The notes beneath the pieces are model-generated. The model worked only from the letters and a program-made list of their open reading frames with translations, was not told the origin of the DNA and searched no databases. Shown one piece after another: positions 8,599 through 18,348 of a DNA stretch of 64,000 nt. The position numbers and the translations under genes were made by a program. The DNA comes from Hoeflea sp. IMCC20628. Lineage in GTDB: Bacteria; Pseudomonadota; Alphaproteobacteria; Rhizobiales; Rhizobiaceae. How positions within the stretch are numbered: the stretch's first letter is position 1; each line of letters begins with the position of its first letter. The DNA lies in the NCBI RefSeq assembly GCF_001011155.1, contig NZ_CP011479.1:2746501-2810500 (forward strand). The letters are read 5' to 3'.

Positions 8599-9291
8599 AT
8601 GATAACCCGACGCCTTTTTCTGGGCGCAGCTCCGCTGGCTGTGCTTTCCGGCTGCACCACATTTGGCAGCAGCAATGACATCAGTTCCAAGCCCGCAATC
8701 GAACCGGCACCCAGGGTGATGCCGGCCGCCTATGGCGCTGTGCTTGACGAACCCTATCCGATCCCCGCAGTCCCCAACGGCATCGTGCCCGAACGTTTCT
8801 GGCGCCAGCAGGTGGTCAATCCGTTCCCCAACGAAGCACCGGGAACACTCATCGTCGATCCGAACGCGTTCTACCTGCATCTGGTGGAAGGTCGCGGCAA
8901 CGCCATGCGCTATGGCATTGGTGTCGGCCGCCAGGGATTTTCCTGGGCCGGCGACGCTGTGGTTCAGTACCGGCGCAAATGGCCACGCTGGAAGGCGCCC
9001 GACGACATGGTGGCGCGCAATCCCGAGCTGACGCCCTACTCTGTCGCCAATGGCGGGATGGAGCCGGGGCCCAACAATCCGCTCGGCGCCCGCGCCCTCT
9101 ATCTGTTCCAGAACGGCAAGGACACGCTGTACCGGATTCACGGCAATCCGGAAGCCAATTCCATCGGCAAAGCCGTGTCGTCGGGATGCATCCGGATGCT
9201 CAATCAGGATATCATTGATCTGCATGCGCGGGTTCGCGACGGATCGAAAGTGATTGTCCGACCCTCTGTGATGCCGGGGGGCATGGTCTGA
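8599..9291 (+). CDS. L,D-transpeptidase (YkuD domain) lipoprotein
   Basis: A 230-residue exported protein. The N terminus has twin arginines followed by a hydrophobic stretch and a lipobox, LSGC, with the lipidated Cys at about residue 19. The YkuD catalytic domain occupies roughly residues 80-220, with H181 in YRIHGNPEANSIG and the catalytic C197 in SSGCIRM, the HxG-x(n)-SxGC(I/V)R(M/L) signature. Such enzymes form 3-3 peptidoglycan crosslinks or anchor lipoproteins in the periplasm. It is a single gene, and the bet operon follows after a 266-base regulatory gap. Confidence 0.92.
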   Translation: MITRRLFLGAAPLAVLSGCTTFGSSNDISSKPAIEPAPRVMPAAYGAVLDEPYPIPAVPNGIVPERFWRQQVVNPFPNEAPGTLIVDPNAFYLHLVEGRGNAMRYGIGVGRQGFSWAGDAVVQYRRKWPRWKAPDDMVARNPELTPYSVANGGMEPGPNNPLGARALYLFQNGKDTLYRIHGNPEANSIGKAVSSGCIRMLNQDIIDLHARVRDGSKVIVRPSVMPGGMV

Positions 9292-9481
9292 TCGCCTGAA
9301 ACACCACCAAGGTGGCGGAGACATATCCCCGCCGCCCCGGTGATCTCGCAGCAAGTCACAACCGGCACTATCCTCCCTTTCAGCCTCACCGAACAGCGAT
9401 GGGTGCATCTGGATTTGCCTGCAGGATCTGATGCCGAGGATGGCGAAAATGCCACCACATTAAGCAATCAACCGTTTTTAA

Positions 9482-9501
9482 TTGATTGAGCAGTCAATCA
9501 A
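9482..9501. promoter_or_regulatory. BetI operator candidate
   Basis: TTGATTGA and TCAATCAA form a perfect 8-base inverted repeat around a 4-base spacer, 57 bases upstream of the betI start codon. It resembles the TTGATTGA-type inverted repeat recognised by BetI repressors. Position and symmetry fit autoregulation of the whole betI-betC-gst-betB-betA operon, with release expected when choline is present. Confidence 0.75.
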
Positions 9502-9557
9502 GCCTACATTCTAGGTCCAACTCGCTTGCGGGATGATCCAAGACCTGGAGAGCACGA

Positions 9558-10151
9558 ATGCCAAAAATCGGCATGGAACCAATCCGCCGCAAGGCGCTGA
9601 CCGACGCTGCCATCGAGGCCATCGGTGCGCGCGGTACAATGGATGTGACAATGTCCGACATCGCCGGACGAGCCGGCGTCTCGCCGGCGCTGGCGCATCA
9701 CTATTTCGGGTCCAAGGATCAGTTGATCATCGAATCTGTTCGCGCGATGCTGCGCGAGTTGAGACGCGATGCGGAACAGGCACTGACAAAAGCCAGATCC
9801 CACCGCGCCCGGATCTCGGCGGTCATTGCCGTGAGTTTTTCCGACAAGCAGTTTTCCGACGAGGTCGTGGCCGCCTGGCTGGCGTTTTACGTTGATGCCC
9901 AGCGGGCGCCTGAAATCCGGCGGCTGCTGTCTATCTATGCCCGACGGCTGCATTCCAACCTGTTGAGCGGATTGAGCCCGCTGGCCGGAGAAAGCGACGC
10001 CGAGCGCATCGCCGAAGGAGCGGCTGCGATGATTGACGGGCTCTACATCCGCAAGGCGCTAGGCACCGGGCCGGCTCGATATGATGCAGTGGCTCTGGTT
10101 GAGGATCACATCGAGACACAATTGCTGGAAATTCGCCGGAGGACCTTATGA
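9558..10151 (+). CDS. betI: Transcriptional repressor BetI (TetR family)
   Basis: A 197-residue TetR-type repressor. The HTH lies at about residues 24-55 ([20 protein letters not shown], the BetI-type recognition helix), and the rest is the helical ligand-binding domain ending in [20 protein letters not shown], typical of BetI. BetI represses glycine betaine synthesis genes and is induced by choline. Its stop codon overlaps the betC start as ATGA, and a perfect palindrome lies 57 bases upstream of its start codon. Confidence 0.95.
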   Translation: MPKIGMEPIRRKALTDAAIEAIGARGTMDVTMSDIAGRAGVSPALAHHYFGSKDQLIIESVRAMLRELRRDAEQALTKARSHRARISAVIAVSFSDKQFSDEVVAAWLAFYVDAQRAPEIRRLLSIYARRLHSNLLSGLSPLAGESDAERIAEGAAAMIDGLYIRKALGTGPARYDAVALVEDHIETQLLEIRRRTL

Positions 10152-11692
10152 TCGACAGTCGCACCGGGGCTGCTCGTCCCAACATTCTCATTATCATGGT
10201 CGATCAGCTCAACGGCACCCTGTTCCCCGATGGCCCGGCGGACTTTCTACAAGCGCCAAACCTGAAGAAGCTTGCTGCGCGTTCAGTGCGGTTTGCAAAG
10301 AACTACACCGCCTCGCCGCTCTGCGCGCCGGGACGGGCGTCGTTCATGTCGGGGCAATTGCCGCGTCGGACACGGGTCTATGACAACGCTGCCGAATATG
10401 CCTCTGACATTCCAACCTATGCGCACCATCTGCGCCGCGCGGGCTACTACACCTGCCTGTCGGGCAAGATGCACTTTGTCGGGCCTGACCAGATGCACGG
10501 CTTTGAAGAACGGCTGACCACCGACATCTACCCTGCCGATTTTGGCTGGACGCCGGATTACCGCAAGCCCGGCGAGCGGATCGACTGGTGGTATCACAAT
10601 CTCGGTTCTGTCACCGGTGCGGGCGTGGCGGAAACCTCGAACCAGATGGAATATGATGACGAGGTGGCGTTCTTCGCCACCCAGAAGCTGCACCAGTTGT
10701 CGCGCAGCAGCGATGATGCTTCGGCACGGCCATGGGCGCTCACCGTTTCCTTCACCCACCCGCATGATCCTTACGTGGCGCGGAAAAGATACTGGGACCT
10801 GTACGAGGATTGCGCTGAACTGACGCCGCGGGTGCCGCCGATCCCTTATGCGGAGATGGATCAGCATTCGCAGCGGCTTTACAATGCCAATGACTCAGAA
10901 CGCTTTGACATTACCGAGGACAATGTCCGTCGCTCGCGGCAGGCCTATTTTGCCAACATCTCCTATCTCGATGACAAGATCGGTGGCATTCTCGCGACGC
11001 TCGAAGCCACCCGGATGGCGGACAACACCATCGTGGTGTTCTGCTCCGACCATGGCGACATGCTGGGCGAACGCGGCATGTGGTTCAAGATGAGCTTCTT
11101 TGATGGCTCGGCGCGTGTGCCGCTGATGATTGCGGTTCCGGGCGCCGATGGCCGACTGATTGAGGAACCAACCTCCAATCTCGACATCACCCCGACACTT
11201 GCCGACCTTGCTGGCGTCTCAATGGAAGACGTCGCACCGTGGACCGATGGCGAAAGCCTGACGCCGGTGATGGCGGGCGAAACCCGGACAGCGCCGGTGC
11301 TGATGGAATATGCGGCGGAAGGTTCGGAAACCCCCTTGGTGGCAATCCGCGACGGCCGTTACAAGTTCATCCATTGCGAACTTGATGCACCGCAACTGTT
11401 CGATCTCGATGCCGATCCCGACGAACTCGTCAATCTGGCGGAGGATCCCGCCCATGCGGAGCGGGTCGCGACCTACATGATCAAGGTCCGGTCGAAATGG
11501 GACATGGCGCGCTACGATGCCGAGGTGCGCGAAAGCCAGGCACGGCGCTGGGTGGTTTATGAGGCGCTGAGGAACGGCAACTACTACCCCTGGGATTTTC
11601 AGCCTTTGCAGAAGGCCTCGGAGCGCTACATGCGCAACCATATGGACCTCAACGTGCTTGAGGACTCCAAACGCTTTCCGAGAGGAGAATGA
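10148..11692 (+). CDS. betC: Choline-sulfatase BetC
   Basis: A 514-residue type I sulfatase that hydrolyses choline-O-sulfate to choline and sulfate. [12 protein letters not shown] at the N terminus provides metal ligands, [14 protein letters not shown] carries the C-x-P-x-R motif (C59) that is matured to formylglycine, and [14 protein letters not shown] holds further metal-binding residues. The C-terminal [21 protein letters not shown] is typical of choline sulfatases. It overlaps betI by 4 bases and precedes the GST gene by one base. No signal peptide is seen, consistent with cytoplasmic action after import. Confidence 0.95.
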   Translation: MIDSRTGAARPNILIIMVDQLNGTLFPDGPADFLQAPNLKKLAARSVRFAKNYTASPLCAPGRASFMSGQLPRRTRVYDNAAEYASDIPTYAHHLRRAGYYTCLSGKMHFVGPDQMHGFEERLTTDIYPADFGWTPDYRKPGERIDWWYHNLGSVTGAGVAETSNQMEYDDEVAFFATQKLHQLSRSSDDASARPWALTVSFTHPHDPYVARKRYWDLYEDCAELTPRVPPIPYAEMDQHSQRLYNANDSERFDITEDNVRRSRQAYFANISYLDDKIGGILATLEATRMADNTIVVFCSDHGDMLGERGMWFKMSFFDGSARVPLMIAVPGADGRLIEEPTSNLDITPTLADLAGVSMEDVAPWTDGESLTPVMAGETRTAPVLMEYAAEGSETPLVAIRDGRYKFIHCELDAPQLFDLDADPDELVNLAEDPAHAERVATYMIKVRSKWDMARYDAEVRESQARRWVVYEALRNGNYYPWDFQPLQKASERYMRNHMDLNVLEDSKRFPRGE

Positions 11693-11693
11693 C

Positions 11694-12338
11694 ATGCTGA
11701 CTGTCTGGGGACGAGCAACTTCGTCGAATGTGCAGGCCGTGATGTGGACTATTGCCGAATTGGGACTGGCCCATCAGCGCCACGACATCGGTCATGTCCA
11801 TGGCGGCAACAAGACACCCGATTATCTGGATATGAACCCGAACGGGCTGGTACCAGTGCTGCGCGACGGCGATGGCGCCCCGATGTGGGAAAGTGCGGCC
11901 ATCGTGCGTTATCTTGTGGCGACCTATGGCGATGAGGCGTTCTGGCCACGCGATCCTGCTGCCCGGGTGCAGCTCGACATGTGGGCGGAATGGATCAAGA
12001 CCAGTTTTGGTCCGGCCTTTGCCGGCCAGGTCTTCCGGCCACTGGTGCAGCTTGGGTCGACCCCATTGCCGCCGGAACAGCTGAAAGTCGCCACCGAAGC
12101 CGTCAAACCACTGGCGCTGATGCTCGACAGGCGGCTTGGCGATGGCCCCTATCTCGGTGGCGCCGACCTGACATTTGCCGACATGATCGTCGGCAACCTG
12201 CTTTACCGTTACTATACGCTGGATTTCGATCGCGCCGTCACCCCGGCGCTCGATGCCTATTACGCCCGCCTGAGCGCGCGCCCACACTATCGCGAACACG
12301 TGATGGTCTCCTATGAAAGTCTGAGGACACGCCCATGA
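11694..12338 (+). CDS. Glutathione S-transferase family protein embedded in the bet operon
   Basis: A 214-residue GST with an N-terminal thioredoxin-like domain ([28 protein letters not shown] is the likely glutathione-activating region) and [13 protein letters not shown] then [11 protein letters not shown], the conserved cis-Pro and Glu-Ser glutathione-binding motifs. A helical C-terminal domain ends near [10 protein letters not shown]. The ATG at 11694 has GAGAGGAG ahead of it. It is packed between betC (1-base gap) and betB (ATGA overlap), so it is an operon member. No role in choline oxidation is established to my knowledge; protection against betaine aldehyde or other electrophiles is my guess. 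Confidence 0.88.
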   Translation: MLTVWGRATSSNVQAVMWTIAELGLAHQRHDIGHVHGGNKTPDYLDMNPNGLVPVLRDGDGAPMWESAAIVRYLVATYGDEAFWPRDPAARVQLDMWAEWIKTSFGPAFAGQVFRPLVQLGSTPLPPEQLKVATEAVKPLALMLDRRLGDGPYLGGADLTFADMIVGNLLYRYYTLDFDRAVTPALDAYYARLSARPHYREHVMVSYESLRTRP

Positions 12339-13801
12339 CCGCACAACCCAAAGCTTCCCACCACATTGCCGGCGTTTATGTCGAAGATACGGCCGGAGCC
12401 GTGATAGAAAGCATCTATCCGGCTACTGGCGAGCTCAATGCCAAGCTGCACTCGGCCACGCCGGCGATTGTCGAGCGAGCCGTCTATGCAGCCAAGGCGG
12501 CGCAACCGGCCTGGGCGGCGCTGAAGGGGATCGAACGCGGACGTATCCTGCTGCGCACCGCTCAGATCTTGCGTGAGCGCAATGAAGAACTCTCGCGGAT
12601 CGAAACACTCGACACCGGAAAGGCGATCCAGGAAACGCTGGTTGCCGATGCGGCATCAGCAGCCGACGCGCTTGAGTATTTCGGCGGACTGGCCGGTGCG
12701 ATCACCGGCGAGCATATCGATCTGGGTGGCGGTGATTTTGCCTACACCCGCCGTGAAGCGCTCGGTGTCTGCGCCGGCATTGGTGCCTGGAACTACCCGA
12801 TCCAGATTGCTGCCTGGAAAGCCGCCCCGGCGCTCGCTTGCGGCAACGCCTTCATCTTCAAGCCCTCGGAAATGACGCCGCTGACAGCCCTGCTGCTGGC
12901 AGAAGCCTTTACCGATGCCGGCCTGCCTGCAGGTATCTTCAACGTGGTTCAGGGCTATGGCGACGTGGGTGCCGCGCTCGCCAGCCATCCCGACATTGCC
13001 AAGGTGTCGCTCACAGGCTCGGTGCCGACCGGCGCCAAGGTGCTGGCCGCGGCAGCCCAGACGATCAAGTCAGTGACCATGGAACTTGGTGGCAAATCGC
13101 CGATCCTGGTGTTTGACGATGCTGATCTCGAAAGCGCCATTGGTGGCGCTATGCTGGGCAATTTCTATTCAACCGGGCAGATCTGCTCGAATGGCACCCG
13201 CGTGTTCGTGCAGCGCGGTGTCTATGACCGCTTCCTGGAAAGACTGAAAGCCCGTACCGAAGTGATCCAGATCGGCGATCCGCTCGATCCCGATACGCAT
13301 CTCGGCCCGATGGTCTCCGTGGCGCAGCGCGACAAGGTGCTGGGCTACATCGAGGCTGGTAGACGCGAAGGCGCCCGGCTGGTTACCGGCGGCGGCGTGC
13401 CTGTGCTTCAGGGGTTCGAGAACGGCGCCTGGATCCAGCCGACGGTCTTTGCCGATGTCACCGACGAGATGACAATCGCGCGCGAGGAAATCTTCGGACC
13501 GGTGATGAGCGTCTTGCCTTTTGAAGACGAGCACGAAGCGCTACGCCGCGCCAACTCGACCCAGTTCGGCCTGGCAGCAGGCGTGTTCACCGCCGACCTG
13601 ACCCGTGCACACCGGGTTGTTGCAAATCTCGAGGCGGGCACCACTTGGATCAACACCTACAATCTGACCCCGGTCGAGATGCCCTTCGGCGGCGTAAAGC
13701 AATCGGGCATCGGACGCGAAAATTCGCGTGCGGCCATCGAGCACTACACCCAGCTCAAAACCGTCTACGTGGCCACCGGGCCTGTCGACAGCCCTTACTG
13801 A
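12335..13801 (+). CDS. betB: Betaine-aldehyde dehydrogenase BetB
   Basis: A 488-residue aldehyde dehydrogenase that oxidises betaine aldehyde to glycine betaine with NAD(P)+. Catalytic residues are E250 in MELGGKSP and C284 in [10 protein letters not shown]. The cofactor domain shows [18 protein letters not shown] and [12 protein letters not shown], and [20 protein letters not shown] is typical of BetB. It overlaps the GST gene by 4 bases and is followed by betA after 12 bases. It supplies the compatible solute glycine betaine or feeds its catabolism. Confidence 0.95.
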   Translation: MTAQPKASHHIAGVYVEDTAGAVIESIYPATGELNAKLHSATPAIVERAVYAAKAAQPAWAALKGIERGRILLRTAQILRERNEELSRIETLDTGKAIQETLVADAASAADALEYFGGLAGAITGEHIDLGGGDFAYTRREALGVCAGIGAWNYPIQIAAWKAAPALACGNAFIFKPSEMTPLTALLLAEAFTDAGLPAGIFNVVQGYGDVGAALASHPDIAKVSLTGSVPTGAKVLAAAAQTIKSVTMELGGKSPILVFDDADLESAIGGAMLGNFYSTGQICSNGTRVFVQRGVYDRFLERLKARTEVIQIGDPLDPDTHLGPMVSVAQRDKVLGYIEAGRREGARLVTGGGVPVLQGFENGAWIQPTVFADVTDEMTIAREEIFGPVMSVLPFEDEHEALRRANSTQFGLAAGVFTADLTRAHRVVANLEAGTTWINTYNLTPVEMPFGGVKQSGIGRENSRAAIEHYTQLKTVYVATGPVDSPY

Positions 13802-13813
13802 GGACGGAACAAG

Positions 13814-15499
13814 ATGAGTGACATGCAAGCAGATTTCGTCATCATCGGGGCTGGTTCGGCTGGCTCCGCCATGGCTGCGCGGCTGAGCGAAGACGGCAAG
13901 CATTCGGTGATGGTCATTGAGCATGGCGGATCCGATTTCGGGCCGTTCATCCAGATGCCGGCAGCACTGTCCTTCCCGATGAACATGTCGACGTATGACT
14001 GGGGTTACTCCACTGAACCGGAAGCCAATCTGGGCAACCGGCGGCTGGCTGCACCACGCGGCAAGGTGATCGGAGGATCGTCCTCCATCAACGGCATGGT
14101 GTTCGTGCGCGGCCATGCGGAGGACTTCAACCACTGGGCGGACCAAGGTGCTTCCGGCTGGTCGTTTGCCGATGTGCTGCCCTATTTCAAACGCATGGAA
14201 ACCTCGCATCAGGGCGGTGGTATCGGCGGCGAAGAAGGCTGGCGCGGCACCGACGGGCCGCTGCATGTGCAACGCGGACCGGCGGTCAATCCGCTTTTTC
14301 AGGCGTTCATCGATGCAGGCGAACAGGCAGGTTACGGGGTGACGCAGGATTACAATGGATCGCGTCAGGAAGGCTTTGGCCTGATGGAGCAGACCATCCA
14401 CAAGGGCCAGCGCTGGTCGACGGCGGAAGCCTATCTGAAGCCGGCGCTGAAGCGGAAAAACGTGAGTCTTGTCAGAGGTCTGGCGCAGCGCGTTGTCATA
14501 GAGAATCATCGCGCTACCGGCGTGGAAGTCGAGATTCACGGAAAGATTCAAGTTGTTAAAGCACGGCGTGAGGTGGTGATTGCCGCGTCAAGCTTCAACT
14601 CGCCCAAGCTCTTGATGCTGTCGGGTATCGGTCCGGGCGCACATCTGGCTGAGCATGGCATCGAGGTGATTGCAGACCGGCCCGGCGTCGGCGCCAACCT
14701 GCAGGATCATCTCGAGGTCTATATCCAGCAGGAATGCATCCAGCCGATCACGCTCTACTCGAAACTCAATCTGATTTCGAAAGCGATCATCGGCGCGCAG
14801 TGGCTGTTTCTCAGACGCGGGCTCGGCACCTCGAACCAGTTCGAGGCAGCCGCCTTTGTGCGCTCGGCGGCAGGTGTGCCCTACCCTGATATCCAGTTCC
14901 ATTTCCTGCCCGGCGCCATCCGCTATGACGGCAAGGCGGCAGCTCCGATGCATGGCTTCCAGGCCCATGTCGGACCGATGCGGTCGTCCTCACGCGGTGC
15001 GGTGACGCTTCGATCGGGGGACGCCAAGGACGCCCCGGTTATCCGGTTCAACTATATGAGCCACGAGGAAGACTGGCGCGATTTCCGCAAGGCTGTGCGA
15101 ATTGCCCGTGATGTGTTTGCACAAAATGCGTTTGATCCATACCGTGGCATGGAAATCCAACCGGGAAGCGATATCCAGAGCGACGAAGAGATTGACGGCT
15201 TCATCCGCGAACACGCCGAAAGTGCCTATCATCCTTGCGGCACCTGCCGGATGGGCCGGGCCGATGATCCCAACGCAGTGGTCGATCCGGAAACACGGGT
15301 CATCGGTGTCGAGGGCCTGCGTGTTGCCGACTCGTCGATCTTCCCGCGCGTGACCAATGGCAATCTCAACGGTCCGTCGATCATGACCGGCGAAAAGGCC
15401 GCCGATCACATTCTGGGCCGCACGCCGCTGGCACCGAGCAATCTAGAACCGTGGATGAACCCGGACTGGAAAACCACAGACCGGCTGAAACAAAACTGA
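13814..15499 (+). CDS. betA: Choline dehydrogenase BetA (GMC oxidoreductase)
   Basis: A 561-residue FAD-dependent GMC oxidoreductase oxidising choline to betaine aldehyde. FAD binding is shown by [20 protein letters not shown] at the N terminus. [15 protein letters not shown] is GMC signature 1, [16 protein letters not shown] is signature 2, and [10 protein letters not shown] with [21 protein letters not shown] provides the C-terminal active-site region. It is the last gene of the bet operon and a hairpin terminator follows the stop codon. Confidence 0.95.
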   Translation: MSDMQADFVIIGAGSAGSAMAARLSEDGKHSVMVIEHGGSDFGPFIQMPAALSFPMNMSTYDWGYSTEPEANLGNRRLAAPRGKVIGGSSSINGMVFVRGHAEDFNHWADQGASGWSFADVLPYFKRMETSHQGGGIGGEEGWRGTDGPLHVQRGPAVNPLFQAFIDAGEQAGYGVTQDYNGSRQEGFGLMEQTIHKGQRWSTAEAYLKPALKRKNVSLVRGLAQRVVIENHRATGVEVEIHGKIQVVKARREVVIAASSFNSPKLLMLSGIGPGAHLAEHGIEVIADRPGVGANLQDHLEVYIQQECIQPITLYSKLNLISKAIIGAQWLFLRRGLGTSNQFEAAAFVRSAAGVPYPDIQFHFLPGAIRYDGKAAAPMHGFQAHVGPMRSSSRGAVTLRSGDAKDAPVIRFNYMSHEEDWRDFRKAVRIARDVFAQNAFDPYRGMEIQPGSDIQSDEEIDGFIREHAESAYHPCGTCRMGRADDPNAVVDPETRVIGVEGLRVADSSIFPRVTNGNLNGPSIMTGEKAADHILGRTPLAPSNLEPWMNPDWKTTDRLKQN

Positions 15500-15512
15500 A
15501 GCTGAAATAAGC

Positions 15513-15543
15513 GAAGGCCTGCATTTGCGGGCCTTTGCTTTTT
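15513..15543 (+). terminator. Rho-independent terminator of the bet operon
   Basis: AAGGCCTGC pairs with GCGGGCCTT (nine pairs, one G-T wobble) around an ATTT loop and is followed by TTTGCTTTTT. It lies 14 bases after the betA stop and just before the 3' end of the convergent cysQ gene. Confidence 0.8.
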
Positions 15544-15549
15544 CAGGAC

Positions 15550-16371
15550 TTACGCGTCGGGGGCGCTGCCCCAGCCGACAAAGCGGGCGCAGCCGAAATT
15601 TGCGTCCTCGACACCATAGCGCAGGGGAACGCCATCGAGCGTCAGCGTCATGCCTCCTGCGGCGCGCAACACCGCATCTCCGGCGGCGATGTCCCACTGC
15701 TTGAGGCAGACCAGACGCGGATAGACATCGGCCCGCCCTTCGGCCAGCAGGCAGAACTTGAGTGAAGACCCGACACTGGCGATCTCATGCTCGGGCATGT
15801 TTTTGAGCCAGGCGTCGGTTGCGGGTTCCTTGTGAGTGACGCTGACCAGAGCCACTGGCGTTTTGGGACGTTGTCTGGTGTGAATGTCGCGCTGGCCGGA
15901 AATCTCACCCTCCGCGCTGACCTCGGCAACTTGGGCATGGCCGGTGATGCCGCTCCACATCTTTCCCAGAGCCGGCGCATAGACGACGCCAGCGACCGGA
16001 GATTGCCCGCGGATCAACGCGATGTTGACGGTGAAGTCATTGCGTCCGGCGATGAAATCGCCGGTGCCGTCGAGCGCATCAACCAGGAAAAACATGTCCT
16101 TGGCGTGGCTGGGGCAATGGCCGGCTTCGGCCAGTTCTTCGGCGACCACGGGAATGCCGGGGTAGGATTTGGCGAGAAAATCGAGGATCAGGGTTTCGGC
16201 CCGTTGATCGGCCTGCGTCACCGGGGTGCGGTCGGATTTGACCGTCACCGTAGCACCCGCAGCGCGGACCGCCAGGATCTCCTTGCCAGCAGCAATTGCT
16301 ACTGTTTCAAGCTCCCGGATCAGCGCCTGTATGGAACCGGTGGAAGGATCATCAAAGTCAAACGCGCCCAT
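15550..16371 (-). CDS. cysQ: 3'(2'),5'-bisphosphate nucleotidase CysQ
   Basis: A 273-residue member of the inositol-monophosphatase superfamily. Metal-binding motifs are VVAEEL (Glu), LVDALDGTGDF (the DxxDGT motif) and KQWDIAAGDAVLRAAGG near the C terminus (WDxAAG), in the order expected for CysQ. It dephosphorylates PAP (adenosine 3',5'-bisphosphate) to AMP. It sits upstream of, and divergent from, the sulfate-assimilation genes cysH-cysD-cysN, which supports the assignment. Confidence 0.88.
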   Translation of the reverse strand: MGAFDFDDPSTGSIQALIRELETVAIAAGKEILAVRAAGATVTVKSDRTPVTQADQRAETLILDFLAKSYPGIPVVAEELAEAGHCPSHAKDMFFLVDALDGTGDFIAGRNDFTVNIALIRGQSPVAGVVYAPALGKMWSGITGHAQVAEVSAEGEISGQRDIHTRQRPKTPVALVSVTHKEPATDAWLKNMPEHEIASVGSSLKFCLLAEGRADVYPRLVCLKQWDIAAGDAVLRAAGGMTLTLDGVPLRYGVEDANFGCARFVGWGSAPDA

Positions 16372-16597
16372 CAGCGGGCTCCGTGATACTTGTTACTCGA
16401 CCCAAATGGCGTGACATGTTTGGCTACTCCGGTCAATGCACTGTTGCCCGCAGCATCAGACCGAATTGGGCAGATTTTGCGGCACTCCCCGGTTCAAGCG
16501 GAACAACCGACCTGAACCGGGCGCACAAAAAGACTGTGATGCCTCGTTTTGGCAGCAGCAAGGCGCGACTATGGCTGCGTTAATCGGAGCCTGAACC

Positions 16598-17395
16598 ATG
16601 CCCCTGCATCACCCTCTGCCCGTCGACAACGTTTCGTCGCGCCCGTCCTACGGACCTGAGTTCGCGGCAAATCTCGCCGGCGAACTGGCGCAACTGTCCT
16701 TGCCGGGGCGTATGCTGCGCATTGCAGCGCTGGGCAATGCTGTGTTCACCACATCGCTGGGGCTGGAAGATCAGGTGCTGACCTCGGTGATCGCCGCAAC
16801 CAACGCGGATGTGCGTATTGTCACGCTGGATACCGGACGGCTGTTTGCCGAGACGCTGGCGCTGATCGGCGAGACCGAAGAGCAGTACGGACTTGCCATC
16901 GAGGTTTTCAAACCCTGGAAGGACGAGGTCGACGGCTTTGTCGCGCTTTATGGCCAGAATGGGTTTTATGACAGCGTCGAAGCCCGCCACGCCTGCTGCC
17001 ATGCCCGCAAGCTGCAGCCGCTGGGCCGGGCGCTCGCTGATGCCGAGATCTGGGTCACCGGCCTGCGGCACGGCCAGTCAGGCAATAGGGCCAGTGCGCC
17101 ACTGGCCGAATGGGATGCCGATCGGAGCCTGATCAAGGTCAATCCGCTGGCCGACCAGTCGCGGGATGTGCTGCAGGCCCGCGCCAATGCCGACGATGTG
17201 CCGATCAATCCGCTGCATGCCAAGGGCTTTCCGTCGATTGGCTGCGAACCCTGCACCCGCGCCATCAAGCCGGGCGAACCGGAACGCGCCGGGCGCTGGT
17301 GGTGGGAACAGGACGAGCGGCGCGAATGCGGGCTGCATCTGTCGGCATCTGTTTCCGGAACGCGCGCGGGCCAACCCAAAGTCACAGCCTCGTGA
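16598..17395 (+). CDS. cysH: Adenylyl-sulfate (APS/PAPS) reductase CysH
   Basis: A 265-residue reductase forming sulfite. Two cysteine pairs, C133-C134 (ACCHARK) and C216/C219 (GCEPCTR), are the [4Fe-4S] ligands that mark the APS-reducing branch rather than the E. coli PAPS type, and ECGLH (C244) carries the catalytic cysteine. [11 protein letters not shown] is the family substrate-binding segment. It heads the cysH-cysD-cysN cluster, about 20 bases before cysD. As an APS reductase it would not need APS kinase, and none is seen nearby. Confidence 0.92.
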   Translation: MPLHHPLPVDNVSSRPSYGPEFAANLAGELAQLSLPGRMLRIAALGNAVFTTSLGLEDQVLTSVIAATNADVRIVTLDTGRLFAETLALIGETEEQYGLAIEVFKPWKDEVDGFVALYGQNGFYDSVEARHACCHARKLQPLGRALADAEIWVTGLRHGQSGNRASAPLAEWDADRSLIKVNPLADQSRDVLQARANADDVPINPLHAKGFPSIGCEPCTRAIKPGEPERAGRWWWEQDERRECGLHLSASVSGTRAGQPKVTAS

Positions 17396-17415
17396 ACCCT
17401 TCAAAGGACTACCCC

Positions 17416-18348
17416 ATGAACGTGATTGAACACGGGCGCGGCAAGCCGCCGCTCGACCCGCATCTCAAGGCGCTGGAAAACGAGGCGATCCACATCTTCC
17501 GGGAAGTGGCGGCAGAGTTCGAACGCCCGGTGATGCTCTATTCGGTCGGCAAGGATTCCTCGGTGCTGCTGCATCTGGCGCTGAAGGCGTTCCACCCGGG
17601 CAAGCTCCCGTTTCCGCTGGTGCATATCGACACCGGCTGGAAGTTCCCGGAGATGATCACCTTCCGCGACGCGGTGGTGGCCAAACACGGGCTTGAGCTG
17701 ATTTCCCACACCAATCCGGACGGGCTTCGCGATCAGGTCAGCCCGTTCAGCCACGGCTCGTCCCGCTACACCGACATCATGAAGACCCAGGCGCTGAAAC
17801 AGGCACTCGACATGGGCCGTTATGATGCAGCTTTTGGCGGCGCACGGCGCGACGAAGAGGCCTCGCGCGCCAAGGAGCGGATCTACTCGTTCCGGACGCC
17901 CGATCACGCATGGGACCCGCGCAACCAGCGGCCGGAACTGTGGTCGATCTACAACGGCATGATCCATCCGGGCGAAAGCGTGCGGGCGTTTCCACTGTCA
18001 AACTGGACCGAGGTCGACATCTGGCGCTACATCCAGGCCGAAAACATCGACCTGGTACCGCTCTATTTTGCCGAACGTCGCAAGGTTGTTGAACGCGACG
18101 GCATGCTGATCCTGGCCGAAGACAAGCGGCTGGAACTGCTGCCTGATGAGCAAGTGCGCGAAGAACTGGTGCGGTTCCGCACGCTCGGCTGTTTCCCGCT
18201 GACCGGTGCGGTGCGCTCGGAAGCGACGACGCTCGACGAAGTCATCACTGAGCTCGAGATTGCCACGGTGTCGGAACGGCAAGGCCGGGCGATTGACCGC
18301 GACCAGTCCGGCTCGATGGAAAAGAAAAAACGCGAAGGGTATTTCTGA
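17416..18348 (+). CDS. cysD: Sulfate adenylyltransferase subunit 2 CysD
   Basis: A 310-residue ATP-pyrophosphatase-fold subunit of ATP sulfurylase, which makes APS from sulfate and ATP. The PP-loop is [15 protein letters not shown], followed by [11 protein letters not shown] and [16 protein letters not shown], all standard CysD segments; the C terminus ends in [16 protein letters not shown]. The ATG at 17416 follows AAAGGAC; the frame is open far upstream inside cysH but that extension is not CysD. Its stop overlaps the cysN start by one base, so coupled translation is likely. Confidence 0.95.
   Translation: MNVIEHGRGKPPLDPHLKALENEAIHIFREVAAEFERPVMLYSVGKDSSVLLHLALKAFHPGKLPFPLVHIDTGWKFPEMITFRDAVVAKHGLELISHTNPDGLRDQVSPFSHGSSRYTDIMKTQALKQALDMGRYDAAFGGARRDEEASRAKERIYSFRTPDHAWDPRNQRPELWSIYNGMIHPGESVRAFPLSNWTEVDIWRYIQAENIDLVPLYFAERRKVVERDGMLILAEDKRLELLPDEQVREELVRFRTLGCFPLTGAVRSEATTLDEVITELEIATVSERQGRAIDRDQSGSMEKKKREGYF

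Noticed and set aside
8118-8690. A 190-codon minus-strand frame across the small secreted protein and the start of the L,D-transpeptidase
   Set aside because: It overlaps a well-supported gene, has no motif and no ribosome binding site.
9304-9315. CCACC-AA-GGTGG after the L,D-transpeptidase as a terminator
   Set aside because: A two-base loop cannot form a stable hairpin and there is no T-tract.
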